A stretch of DNA of 33,425 bases from positions 1 through 33,425 of the forward strand of contig CAMORQ010000001.1 of the NCBI GenBank assembly GCA_946623915.1, given 5' to 3'. This stretch comes from an uncultured Coriobacteriaceae bacterium. GTDB taxonomy: Bacteria; Actinomycetota; Coriobacteriia; Coriobacteriales; Eggerthellaceae. The notes beneath the pieces are model-generated. The model had not been told where the DNA came from, searched no databases, and was given only the letters and a program-made list of their open reading frames with translations. This document shows, piece by piece, positions 15,226 through 23,015 of this stretch (position 1 is the first letter of the stretch; every line of letters starts with the position of its first letter). A program made the position numbers and the translations under genes.

Positions 15226-16689
15226 GTGTATAGGACGAGAAGTTTGTACACCACCGCTGGTTTCACCGTTAACCAGCACCTGTTTTGGGAAATGCTGACC
15301 GACGACCAGGCAGAAGCCATCGTCAGCCGTACGCTTGAATTGCTCGAGCGCACGGGCATCGACATCCTCAGCGAAGATGCCGCGAAGACGCTCAAGGAAG
15401 CTGGCTGCCACGTCGACGGCAACCGGGTTCGCATCCCCACCGCCAAGTCCGAGTGGGCTCTGCGCTGCGCTCCTTCCCGCGTGACCCTGTGCGATCGCAA
15501 TGGCAACCGCGCCATGCTGCTCGAAAACAACGAAGCCCACTGGGGTCCTGGCTACACCGCCAAGGAGTTCATGGAGCAAGAGCAGAACATGGACACCAAC
15601 AACAACAAGATTCGTCCGTTCACCATTGCCGACGTTGAAATGTACGGCAAGCTGTGCGACACGCTTCCCAACATCAGCTTCGCCATGCCTGGCGGCTTCC
15701 CCACCGACGTTGACGAAGCCAACGCTGAAGTTGAAGTTTTCAAGACGCTGGTCAAGGCCACGCGTAAGCCCATCGTGCAGAACGTGAAGAACGTCGACCA
15801 GGCCAAGAAGATTATCGAGATGGCTGCCGCCATCGCTGGCTCTCCCGAAAAGCTGGCCATCGACCCGTTCGTGGCCCTGCATGTCGTCGTGAACGAGCCG
15901 CTGCAGATTTCTGCCGAAGCTGCCGATGTGGTTGCTTTCGCTGCTGGTCACGGCCTGCCCATTATCGTTTCCAACGAACTGGTCTCCGGCTTCACCGCTC
16001 CGGCCGAAAGCGCTGGCGTGCTGATGGTGGCTCTGGCCAACTCGATCGCCACGCTGCTCATCGCTCAGCTCGCATGCGAAGGCGCCTCCTTCATCACGGG
16101 TGGCTTCTTCACCAACAACGACACCGTCAACGAGCTGCATCCGTACGGCTCCCCCGAGATCAGCCTCCTCGGTGGCGGCTATGCCAACGTGCTCCGCACG
16201 CTGCGCATCCCGTCGTTCGGCTTCGCTGGCGGCACCGACGCGAAGTGCTCCGACGCCCAGATGGGCCTGGAAGTGGCTCTGTCCACGCTGTGCTCCGGCA
16301 TTTCCGGCACCAACGTCATCCATGGCGCTGGCAACTTCGAGTCCGGCTGCGTATCCAACCCGACGGTTCTCGTGCTCGCCGACGAAATCGCTTGCGAGAC
16401 GAAGCGCATCATGCGCGGCGTCGAAATGGACGAAGACCGTCTGGCCCGCGGCGTTATCGAAGAAGTGAAGCCTGCTGGTAACTACCTTGCTACCAAGCAC
16501 ACCCGTTACTACTTCCGCAGCGAGCAGTTCTGGCCCACGCTGATGAACCGCAAGCGTATCGACGACTGGGCGGCCGAAGGCTCTCTGACCCTTGGTGAGC
16601 GCACGGTCAACAAGATGAACGACCTGCTGGTCAACTATGAGGAAACCCCTCTGCCTGAAGGCGTTGACCTTGACAAGATCGCTGGTTAG
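15226..16689 (+). CDS. MttB-family (trimethylamine methyltransferase superfamily) non-pyrrolysine methyltransferase 1
   Basis: A 487-aa TIM-barrel methyltransferase of the MttB superfamily, expected to move a methyl group from a methylated amine to the corrinoid protein. Characterised non-pyrrolysine relatives act on quaternary amines such as glycine betaine (MtgB). GTG 15226 follows AAGGAGG. The reading frame has no internal amber codon and reaches full family length at its terminal TAG, so pyrrolysine is not used. Visible conserved blocks include WGPGYTAKEF, DTLPNISFAMPGG, and the C-terminal-half stretches SFGFAGGTDAKCSDAQ and HGAGNFESGC. It lies between the corrinoid protein and a second MttB-type gene 24 bases on. 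Which methylated amine it uses cannot be told by eye. Confidence 0.92.
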   Translation: MYRTRSLYTTAGFTVNQHLFWEMLTDDQAEAIVSRTLELLERTGIDILSEDAAKTLKEAGCHVDGNRVRIPTAKSEWALRCAPSRVTLCDRNGNRAMLLENNEAHWGPGYTAKEFMEQEQNMDTNNNKIRPFTIADVEMYGKLCDTLPNISFAMPGGFPTDVDEANAEVEVFKTLVKATRKPIVQNVKNVDQAKKIIEMAAAIAGSPEKLAIDPFVALHVVVNEPLQISAEAADVVAFAAGHGLPIIVSNELVSGFTAPAESAGVLMVALANSIATLLIAQLACEGASFITGGFFTNNDTVNELHPYGSPEISLLGGGYANVLRTLRIPSFGFAGGTDAKCSDAQMGLEVALSTLCSGISGTNVIHGAGNFESGCVSNPTVLVLADEIACETKRIMRGVEMDEDRLARGVIEEVKPAGNYLATKHTRYYFRSEQFWPTLMNRKRIDDWAAEGSLTLGERTVNKMNDLLVNYEETPLPEGVDLDKIAG

Positions 16690-16713
16690 AGCGAGTAAGG
16701 AGAGGAAGTCGAG

Positions 16714-18195
16714 ATGAGAACTAATCTACGCGCCAACACGGCCGTCAAGATGAATGTCTTTACCGAGCAGCAGTGTCAAGAACTGGTGTTCGCAGCAGAA
16801 GAAGCCATGTGGCTCACCGGTACCGAGTTCCACGATCCCGAGTCCATCGAGATTCTGCGCAAAGCCGGCTGCACGATTGACGGCATCATCGCCCACATCC
16901 CACCGCATATTACCGAGCGCGCACTGCAGACATGCCAGAAGCACATCGTGCTGTGCAATTCCCGCACGGGCGCACGCGAGTTGTTCCTCGAAGGCGGTAA
17001 TTCCTACTTCGGCTCGGGCCCGTGCACCCCGTTTACCCGCAACCCCTACACCGAAGAGCGCCATCGCGCCACTCGTGAAAGCGTTAAGTGGGCTACCAAG
17101 GTCCTCGACGCCCTGCCCAACATCGACTATGCCATGTCGCTGGGCATCGTGCAGGACGTGCCGCTGCTGCTTTCGGACCGTCATGAATTCGAGCAGATGA
17201 TCCTGAACACCGACAAGCCGATCATCACCGTGTGCAACGACCAGTACGGCCAGGAAGACAACATCAAGATGGCCGAGTACATCGCTGGTGGCGAAGAAGA
17301 GCTGCGCAACCATCCGTTCATCTGCCTGTATGCAGAGCCCATTTCCCCGGGCGTCCACTGCATCGAGGCTGCTCAGAAGATGGTGTACGGTGCTCGCAAG
17401 GGTCTGCCCACGATTTACACGCCTTGCATCATGGCTGGCGGCACCGCTCCGGCAACGCTGGCTGGCGTTATGGTCCAGGGTCTGTGCGAATCTCTGTCCG
17501 GTCTGGTACTGGGTCAGTGCGCCGCCGAAGGTTCCCCGTTCATCATGGGCGGTGTGTACACGGTGCTCGACATGGGTTCGACGATCTTCAGCTACGGTGC
17601 TCCCGAGCTCGACCTGATGCTCGCCGGCCTGGCCGACGTGGCTCACTACCTGAAGGTTCCTATGTTCGGTACCGCTGGCTGCACCGACACCTGCGTCATC
17701 GACGAGCAGGCGGGCGTGGAAGCTGCGCTGTCCATGGCTATGACCAACATGTCTGGCGCGAACCTGAACCACGACACCGGTTACGCCGAGTACGGCACCA
17801 CCTCCAACCTCGACCTGGTTGTTATCGCTGACGAGGTTCTGGGTATGGCTCGCCGCATCACCGCTGGCATTCAGACCACCGAAGAAACCCTGTCCCTCAA
17901 AGAGATCGAGAAGGTCGGTCCTGGCGGTCGCTTCCGTGCAGCCGACATCCCCGAGCCCGAGGAAGAGGGCGTCTTCGAGCCCAAGAACTCCCGTGTCGAT
18001 TACCAGGCACGTCTGGTCAACCGCGGCGCGCGCGAGATCTGGGAAAAGGCCGGTGGCAAGACCCTCAAGCAGGCTGCCAACGAGAAGGTTCGCGACATCA
18101 TCGAGAACCACGAGGCCGAGCCGCTGCCCAAGGCGACTGCTGCCAAGATCCGCGAAATGGTCGAAAACGCAGTCGGCCATATGCCGGGCGAATAA
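16714..18195 (+). CDS. MttB-family non-pyrrolysine methyltransferase 2
   Basis: A 493-aa second MttB-superfamily protein, only distantly similar to its neighbour but with the same order of blocks: FGSGPCTPFTRNP, VLDALPNIDYAMSLGI, AAEGSPFIMGGVY, MFGTAGCTDTCVIDEQAG and NHDTGYAEYGTTSNLDL. ATG 16714 follows AAGGAGAGG. No in-frame amber codon occurs inside the gene. Two different MttB enzymes beside one corrinoid protein suggest two methylated substrates, or two successive demethylations of one (inference). The C-terminal 60 residues are charged and helical. A 114-bp spacer with two hairpins follows. Confidence 0.92.
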   Translation: MRTNLRANTAVKMNVFTEQQCQELVFAAEEAMWLTGTEFHDPESIEILRKAGCTIDGIIAHIPPHITERALQTCQKHIVLCNSRTGARELFLEGGNSYFGSGPCTPFTRNPYTEERHRATRESVKWATKVLDALPNIDYAMSLGIVQDVPLLLSDRHEFEQMILNTDKPIITVCNDQYGQEDNIKMAEYIAGGEEELRNHPFICLYAEPISPGVHCIEAAQKMVYGARKGLPTIYTPCIMAGGTAPATLAGVMVQGLCESLSGLVLGQCAAEGSPFIMGGVYTVLDMGSTIFSYGAPELDLMLAGLADVAHYLKVPMFGTAGCTDTCVIDEQAGVEAALSMAMTNMSGANLNHDTGYAEYGTTSNLDLVVIADEVLGMARRITAGIQTTEETLSLKEIEKVGPGGRFRAADIPEPEEEGVFEPKNSRVDYQARLVNRGAREIWEKAGGKTLKQAANEKVRDIIENHEAEPLPKATAAKIREMVENAVGHMPGE

Positions 18196-18280
18196 GCTTG
18201 CAGCCCCTGCGCACTAAGCGCACGCAAGAAGCTTAAAGACATAGCGCGGGAGGGCTGCCTACATGGCAACTCTCCCGTGC
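18194..18280 (+). other. Two hairpins in the spacer between the second MttB gene and the HyuA-like gene
   Basis: The first (18194-18234) has TGCGC/GCGCA inside CTTGC/GCAAG arms. The second pairs GCGCGGGAG (18244-18252) with CTCCCGTGC (18272-18280), enclosing TGCC/GGCA. There is no T tail, so these may be processing or stability elements that set lower expression of the downstream genes rather than a terminator. Confidence 0.5.
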
Positions 18281-18309
18281 GCAGTAGGTTAAAGGGGGGC
18301 AAAGGGAAC

Positions 18310-20349
18310 ATGTCTCTAGTTCTAGGAATCGATACGGGCGGCACCTATACTGACGGCGTGGTGTTCGACCGGGTAAGTCGCAAAGTGCTTGCCAAAGCGA
18401 AGAGCCGTACAACCCGCGAAGATTTAAGCATCGGTATCACAGGCGTCATTGACGCGGTTCAGTTCGACGAGCTGGACAAGATCGAAGTCGTGTCAATGTC
18501 CACCACGTTGGCCACAAACGCCATCGTGGAAGGTGCTGGCTGCGAAGTGGGTCTGTTGCTGTTGGGTTACTACCCCGATGATTCATGGGATGTTCCGGCG
18601 GCAGCGGTCTGCACAATCCCGGGCGGTCACAACGTCAAAGGACAAGCGAAAGAGCCCTTCGACGACGATGCATGCAGGGAAGCGCTCGAATCCATGCGCG
18701 GCGCTGTGGACGCGGTGGCCATCTCCGGCTACTTAAGCGTGCGCAATCCCGAGCATGAAGTGCGCGCAAAAGAGCTGGTCAAGGAAGTATTGGACGTGCC
18801 GACCGTGTGCGCGCACGACCTTACGCGTTCTTTGGGTATCTACGAGCGCACGACTACGGCCGTTCTCAATGCAAAGCTCATGCCCATCATCGCGAACCTG
18901 CTTAAGGCGGTGCGTGCATCGCTGGATCGCAAGAAGATCAAAGCGCCCATCATGGTGGTGCGCGGCGATGGCACGCTCATCGGTGAAGAGAAGGCAAAGG
19001 ACAAGCCGATCGAAACCATGCTTTCCGGCCCGGCCGCGAGCATCATCGGCGCCTCGTTCCTTTCCGACGAATCGGACGCGTTCGTGTTCGACATGGGCGG
19101 TACCACGTCCGACGTGGCTGTGGTCAAGGACGGCATTCCGCGCATCGACGAAGAAGGCGCTTTTGTCGGCGGCTTCTTAACGCGCGTGAAAGCGGCTGCC
19201 ATTTCCACGTTCGGTCTTGGCGGCGACAGCTACATCTGGATGGATATGGAACGTCGATTGAACGTTGGCCCGCAGCGTGTTATCCCCATTGCGGTGGCAG
19301 TTTCGGAGTTCCCGTATCTGTATCGTGAACTCGAAAAAGTGAACGTGCCTTACGGCTACCTGCTGAACTACTGCCAGGTGGTAGACTGTTTCCGCATCAA
19401 CAACACCAACGCGACTGCGGTGTTCAACGAAATGGAGAAGCGCATCCTTTCCGCTCTCGAAGACGGACCGCACAACGTGTTCGAAATCTCCGAGCGCCTT
19501 GACACGCTTCCGAACATGATGAACTTCGACCGTTTGGTCAGTGCGGGCGTCCTCGGCCGCATTTCGGTTACGCCGACCGACTTGCTGCACGCCGACGGCA
19601 CGTTGGATTTGTGGGACAGCAAGGCATCCAAGCTGGCGGTTGGCTTGCTCGCCAAGCGCTTCAACAAGCAGGCAGAGGATTTCCTGGAAGAGGCGAAAGA
19701 CCGCGTGGTCGACGAGCTGTGCTACGCAAGCGTGCAGAGCCTGGTTAACTACGAGGGCGGCGGGTTCGATTTGAAGACAGACCCGGGTGCTGCATTCTTC
19801 TTCAAGAAGCAGCTGCATCCGTCGGAAAACAGTTACCTGTCGGCAAATGTGAATCCTGCCATCCCGCTTATCGGCGTGGGTGCGCCCATTGCGAACTGGC
19901 TACCGCCGACAGCAGAGCGCATCGGGTGCAGGCTGATCGTGCCCGAAAACGCCGAAGTGGCCAACGCCATCGGTTCTGCAGTTGGTCGCGTCATGGAGTC
20001 GGTGAAGATCCTGGTTACCCCGGGCGACAACAACGATGGCTTCAACCTGCACTCTGCCTACGAGATGAAGTTCTTCGCAGACCTGGAAGAAGCTATCGCC
20101 TACGCCATGGAGTTCGCAGAGAACAAAGCGCGCGAAATCGCTCAGGAAAACGGTGTGGCCAATCCGGAAATCACCGTGAACCGCAACGACGTGCTCGCTG
20201 CATCGGGCGACGACGAGAGCGAAGGCGACATCTTCATCGAGTCGAACATCGAGGCGATCGCCACCGATACGCCCGAGTGGGAAACCGAGGAGCGCAAAGA
20301 GCACTTCTTCGTGGACACCCGCGGACGCGGCATGACGATGGACGACTAG
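18310..20349 (+). CDS. Hydantoinase/oxoprolinase (HyuA)-like ASKHA-fold protein
   Basis: A 679-aa protein of the hydantoinase/oxoprolinase family. The N-terminal LGIDTGGTYTDGVVFD (about 4-19) is phosphate loop 1 and VFDMGGTTSDVAVV is phosphate loop 2 of the actin-like ATPase fold. Length fits HyuA, but no HyuB partner is present. ATG 18310 follows AAAGGGAAC. In this setting it may be an ATP-dependent reactivator of the corrinoid protein, as the RACo/RamA activators do, or an amidohydrolase that opens a cyclic precursor such as a hydantoin. It lacks the Cys clusters that RACo/RamA use for iron-sulfur centres, so the first idea would need a separate electron donor. Function is open. Confidence 0.85.
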   Translation: MSLVLGIDTGGTYTDGVVFDRVSRKVLAKAKSRTTREDLSIGITGVIDAVQFDELDKIEVVSMSTTLATNAIVEGAGCEVGLLLLGYYPDDSWDVPAAAVCTIPGGHNVKGQAKEPFDDDACREALESMRGAVDAVAISGYLSVRNPEHEVRAKELVKEVLDVPTVCAHDLTRSLGIYERTTTAVLNAKLMPIIANLLKAVRASLDRKKIKAPIMVVRGDGTLIGEEKAKDKPIETMLSGPAASIIGASFLSDESDAFVFDMGGTTSDVAVVKDGIPRIDEEGAFVGGFLTRVKAAAISTFGLGGDSYIWMDMERRLNVGPQRVIPIAVAVSEFPYLYRELEKVNVPYGYLLNYCQVVDCFRINNTNATAVFNEMEKRILSALEDGPHNVFEISERLDTLPNMMNFDRLVSAGVLGRISVTPTDLLHADGTLDLWDSKASKLAVGLLAKRFNKQAEDFLEEAKDRVVDELCYASVQSLVNYEGGGFDLKTDPGAAFFFKKQLHPSENSYLSANVNPAIPLIGVGAPIANWLPPTAERIGCRLIVPENAEVANAIGSAVGRVMESVKILVTPGDNNDGFNLHSAYEMKFFADLEEAIAYAMEFAENKAREIAQENGVANPEITVNRNDVLAASGDDESEGDIFIESNIEAIATDTPEWETEERKEHFFVDTRGRGMTMDD

Positions 20350-20433
20350 GGCTTGCTGCGCTGCCCATCGACAAGAGTGCGGCGCATTTTGATAAACAAC
20401 GGTATGCAACAACAAAAAGAAAGGTAACCACAC

Positions 20434-21249
20434 ATGAGTTTTATCATCATTGCTGAAAAGATCAACGGTTCCGTGCCCCGGACCAAGGAAGCCATTGACG
20501 CTCGCGATGCCGATTACATTCGCCAGATCGCCAAGGCTCAGGCTGATGCTGGCGCCACCTACATCGACGTGAACGCCGGCGTCGAGCCTTCCGAAGAGCA
20601 CGAGGTCATGGAATGGCTGATCGACCTGGTCCAGGAAGTCACCGACACCCCGCTGTGCATCGACAGCGCCGACCCTCAGGTTATGGTCGACATGATGCCG
20701 AAGGCCAACAAGGTTGGCTGCCTGAACTCCGTCAACATGGAAGGCGACAAGTGCGACATCGTGTTCCCGGCCATTGCAGGAACCGACTGGTACGTCGTTG
20801 CCCTTACCTGCGACGAAGAGGGCATCCCCACCGATCCGCAGAAGAAGTTCGAAATCGCCAAGGCAATCATCGCCAAGGCCGACGAATACGGCGTAGACCA
20901 CGAAAAGATTCTGTTCGATCCGCTGGTCACCACGCTCGGCACCAACCAGGATTCCTTCGTGCAGTTCACCGAAGCCACGAAGATGATCAAGGAAGCATGG
21001 CCCGATGTTCACATCACTTCCGGCCTTTCCAACATCAGCTTCGGCCTGCCGAGCCGCAAGACCATCAACATGCAGTTCCTGGCTTTGGCCATGTACGACG
21101 GCATGGACAGCGCCATCATGGACCCGACGTCTCGCGACATGATGGGCGCCATGTTTGCCACGCAGGCCCTGATGGGCGAGGACCCGTTCTGCAAGGATTA
21201 CTTGACTGGCTTCCGCAACGACCTGTTCGGTCCGAAGAAGGAAGCATAA
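20434..21249 (+). CDS. Methyltetrahydrofolate:corrinoid methyltransferase (MtrH/MtgA/AcsE-like)
   Basis: A 271-aa pterin-binding TIM barrel. Seen motifs: AEKIN (7-11), IDVNAG (44-49), CIDSADP (75-81), LNSVN (97-101) and FDPLV (161-165), which line the folate site in the MeTr family. It would take the methyl group from the methyl-corrinoid protein and give methyl-tetrahydrofolate for C1 metabolism; this is the direction expected next to MttB-type enzymes (inference). ATG 20434 follows AAAGGT. It sits between the HyuA-like gene and grdX, so demethylation and reductase genes share one transcript. Confidence 0.93.
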   Translation: MSFIIIAEKINGSVPRTKEAIDARDADYIRQIAKAQADAGATYIDVNAGVEPSEEHEVMEWLIDLVQEVTDTPLCIDSADPQVMVDMMPKANKVGCLNSVNMEGDKCDIVFPAIAGTDWYVVALTCDEEGIPTDPQKKFEIAKAIIAKADEYGVDHEKILFDPLVTTLGTNQDSFVQFTEATKMIKEAWPDVHITSGLSNISFGLPSRKTINMQFLALAMYDGMDSAIMDPTSRDMMGAMFATQALMGEDPFCKDYLTGFRNDLFGPKKEA

Positions 21250-21295
21250 GGGCGCAAAGCATTTGTACCCGTTTCGAGCTCGCAAGGAGGCTGTC

Positions 21296-21664
21296 ATGTT
21301 GGTAGTAACGAACAACCCGCTTCTCTGTTCCGAACCGAACGCGTTGTTCGTCGATGGCAGCTTCCGCGACGTGCTCGTGAAAGTACGGGACTTGGTGTAT
21401 TCAGGCTACGAGCTGGTCACGCATCCGTTGTTCGCCAGCTTAGGCATGATGTTCTCGCCCTATCGCACGGTAGTTTTGGGTGAGTCGTGCGGTAGGGCGA
21501 GCGACTACGAAATGGAGTTGGTCGAGAACGCCATTGTCACGTACGACCAGGCGACGGAAGGCCGCGTGCGTTTCGCAGAATACGACGAGGACTACGCCTG
21601 GATGGATAGGAGCCTGTACCAGTCTGCCCTGGAAGACCAGGGGCTGGTGCTTAACAGGTACTAG
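21296..21664 (+). CDS. grdX: GrdX family protein
   Basis: A 122-aa protein that matches GrdX, a small protein of unknown function encoded at the head of glycine, sarcosine and betaine reductase operons. Typical features are the start LVVTNNP, FVDGSFRDVLVKVRDLVYSGYELVTHPL and the SPYRTVVL strand. ATG 21296 follows a perfect AAGGAGG; an in-frame TTG at 21263 overlaps the ribosome site. It marks the start of the reductase part of the cluster, and the alpha-type subunit begins 51 bases later. This helps confirm that the next two genes are true reductase subunits. Confidence 0.88.
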   Translation: MLVVTNNPLLCSEPNALFVDGSFRDVLVKVRDLVYSGYELVTHPLFASLGMMFSPYRTVVLGESCGRASDYEMELVENAIVTYDQATEGRVRFAEYDEDYAWMDRSLYQSALEDQGLVLNRY

Positions 21665-21715
21665 GCAATAGGGAGAAGGGAAAAGAGTCGCGATAAGCGA
21701 ACGGAGGTGTTTTGA

Positions 21716-22999
21716 GTGAAGTTAGAACAAGGATTGGTTTACATTAAGGATGTCGTTGGCGGAAGCGAAAACTCCGTCAAGGACGGCGTTCTCACGGTCG
21801 ACGTCGAAGGATTGAAGGCGCATCTGCTCGAAGATCCGAAGGTCAAGGCCGTTGAGGTCGACTTCGCCAAGCCGGGGGATCACACACGCATCGTGCCGGT
21901 GAAGGACGTTATCGAGCCGCGGTTCAATTTCGACCGCGTCAACGGCTTCCCGGGCATGACGGTGAAGTACAACGAATGCGGCAACGGTCGCGTGAACGTG
22001 CTTCGCGGTGCTGCCGTGGTCACCATCGGTGATGCGGTGGGCTTCCAGGAAGGCGTCATCGACATGTGGGGCGAAGGTGCTCTCTGGACGCCGTTCTCCA
22101 AGACATACAACATCGTGGTTGACATCACGCCCATCGACGGCGTCGATCCGCATGAGCACGAGACCATCGTGCGCATGGCTGGTCTGCGTGCAGGCACCTA
22201 TGTGGGCTTGGCGGCAGAAAACGCCACAGTCGACGAAACCAAGGTGTGGGAGCTTGGCCCAGCGAAGGAAGAGAGCGAAAAGTATCCGGATCTTCCCAAG
22301 GTCGCCTATGTGCAGATGACCATCTCGCAGGGTTTGCTGCATGACGTGTACATGTATGGCGTGGACGTGAAGGAGATCATCCCCACATGGTTCCATCCCA
22401 ACGAGGAACTGGACAGCGCCATCGTGTCCGGTAACTGCGTGGCGGCATGCGACAAGATCACCACCTACCAGCATCAGACCAATCCGCTGACCGAAGACCT
22501 CTACGAGCAGCACGGCAAGACCATCAACTACATCGGCAACATCCTGTCGCCCGAACTGACCACGCTCGACGGCAAGTTCCGCAATTGCGACTACACCGCC
22601 AAGCTGTGCGAGCAGCTGGGTGCCGACGGCGTTATCGTGTCCGAGGAAGGCTACGGCAATCCCGACTCCGACCTCGTGATGATCTGCAAGCGCCTCGAGA
22701 ATCGCGGCATCAAGACCGCTCTCGTAACTGACGAGTGCTCCGGTTGGGACGGCACGAGCCAGCCCCTTACCGACACGGCACCTGAAGCCGTGGCTGTGGT
22801 TTCGTCGGGCAACGTGAGCAAGGTTATCGAGCTCGAGCCGGCTGACAAGGTGCTCGGCAATCTGAAGGCTGCCGAAACGGTGGCTGGCGGTTGGGCAGGA
22901 TGCGTCGGCGACGACGGCAGCTTGAAAGTCGAGCTGAATGCCGTCATCGGTGCGACCTCTGAAATCGGTTATCACAACGCTTCCGTGAAGCTGTATTAA
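21716..22999 (+). CDS. grdI: Betaine/sarcosine/glycine reductase component B proprotein with Asn-Cys pyruvoyl site
   Basis: A complete 427-aa GrdE/GrdG/GrdI-family proprotein. The self-cleavage site is visible as S-G-N-C at residues 238-241: the Asn240-Cys241 bond breaks and Cys241 becomes the pyruvoyl group that forms a Schiff base with the amine substrate. This is the same place as in characterised clostridial proproteins (Cys near 242). Products would be about 240 and 187 residues. GTG 21716 follows ACGGAGGTG. The C-terminal part has EEGYGNPDSD, as in the paralog at 2-754. The selenoprotein begins 16 bases downstream. The symbol grdI (betaine) is chosen from the methylated-amine context; sarcosine is an equal possibility by sequence alone. 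Confidence 0.9.
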   Translation: MKLEQGLVYIKDVVGGSENSVKDGVLTVDVEGLKAHLLEDPKVKAVEVDFAKPGDHTRIVPVKDVIEPRFNFDRVNGFPGMTVKYNECGNGRVNVLRGAAVVTIGDAVGFQEGVIDMWGEGALWTPFSKTYNIVVDITPIDGVDPHEHETIVRMAGLRAGTYVGLAAENATVDETKVWELGPAKEESEKYPDLPKVAYVQMTISQGLLHDVYMYGVDVKEIIPTWFHPNEELDSAIVSGNCVAACDKITTYQHQTNPLTEDLYEQHGKTINYIGNILSPELTTLDGKFRNCDYTAKLCEQLGADGVIVSEEGYGNPDSDLVMICKRLENRGIKTALVTDECSGWDGTSQPLTDTAPEAVAVVSSGNVSKVIELEPADKVLGNLKAAETVAGGWAGCVGDDGSLKVELNAVIGATSEIGYHNASVKLY

Positions 23000-23015
23000 G
23001 AGAGGGGGATAAGGC

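Noticed and set aside
16687..16689. Terminal amber codon TAG of the first MttB-type gene as a pyrrolysine codon
   Set aside because: The protein is already full length at this codon, the next gene begins 24 bases later, and the tRNA-Pyl/pylS genes are not seen.
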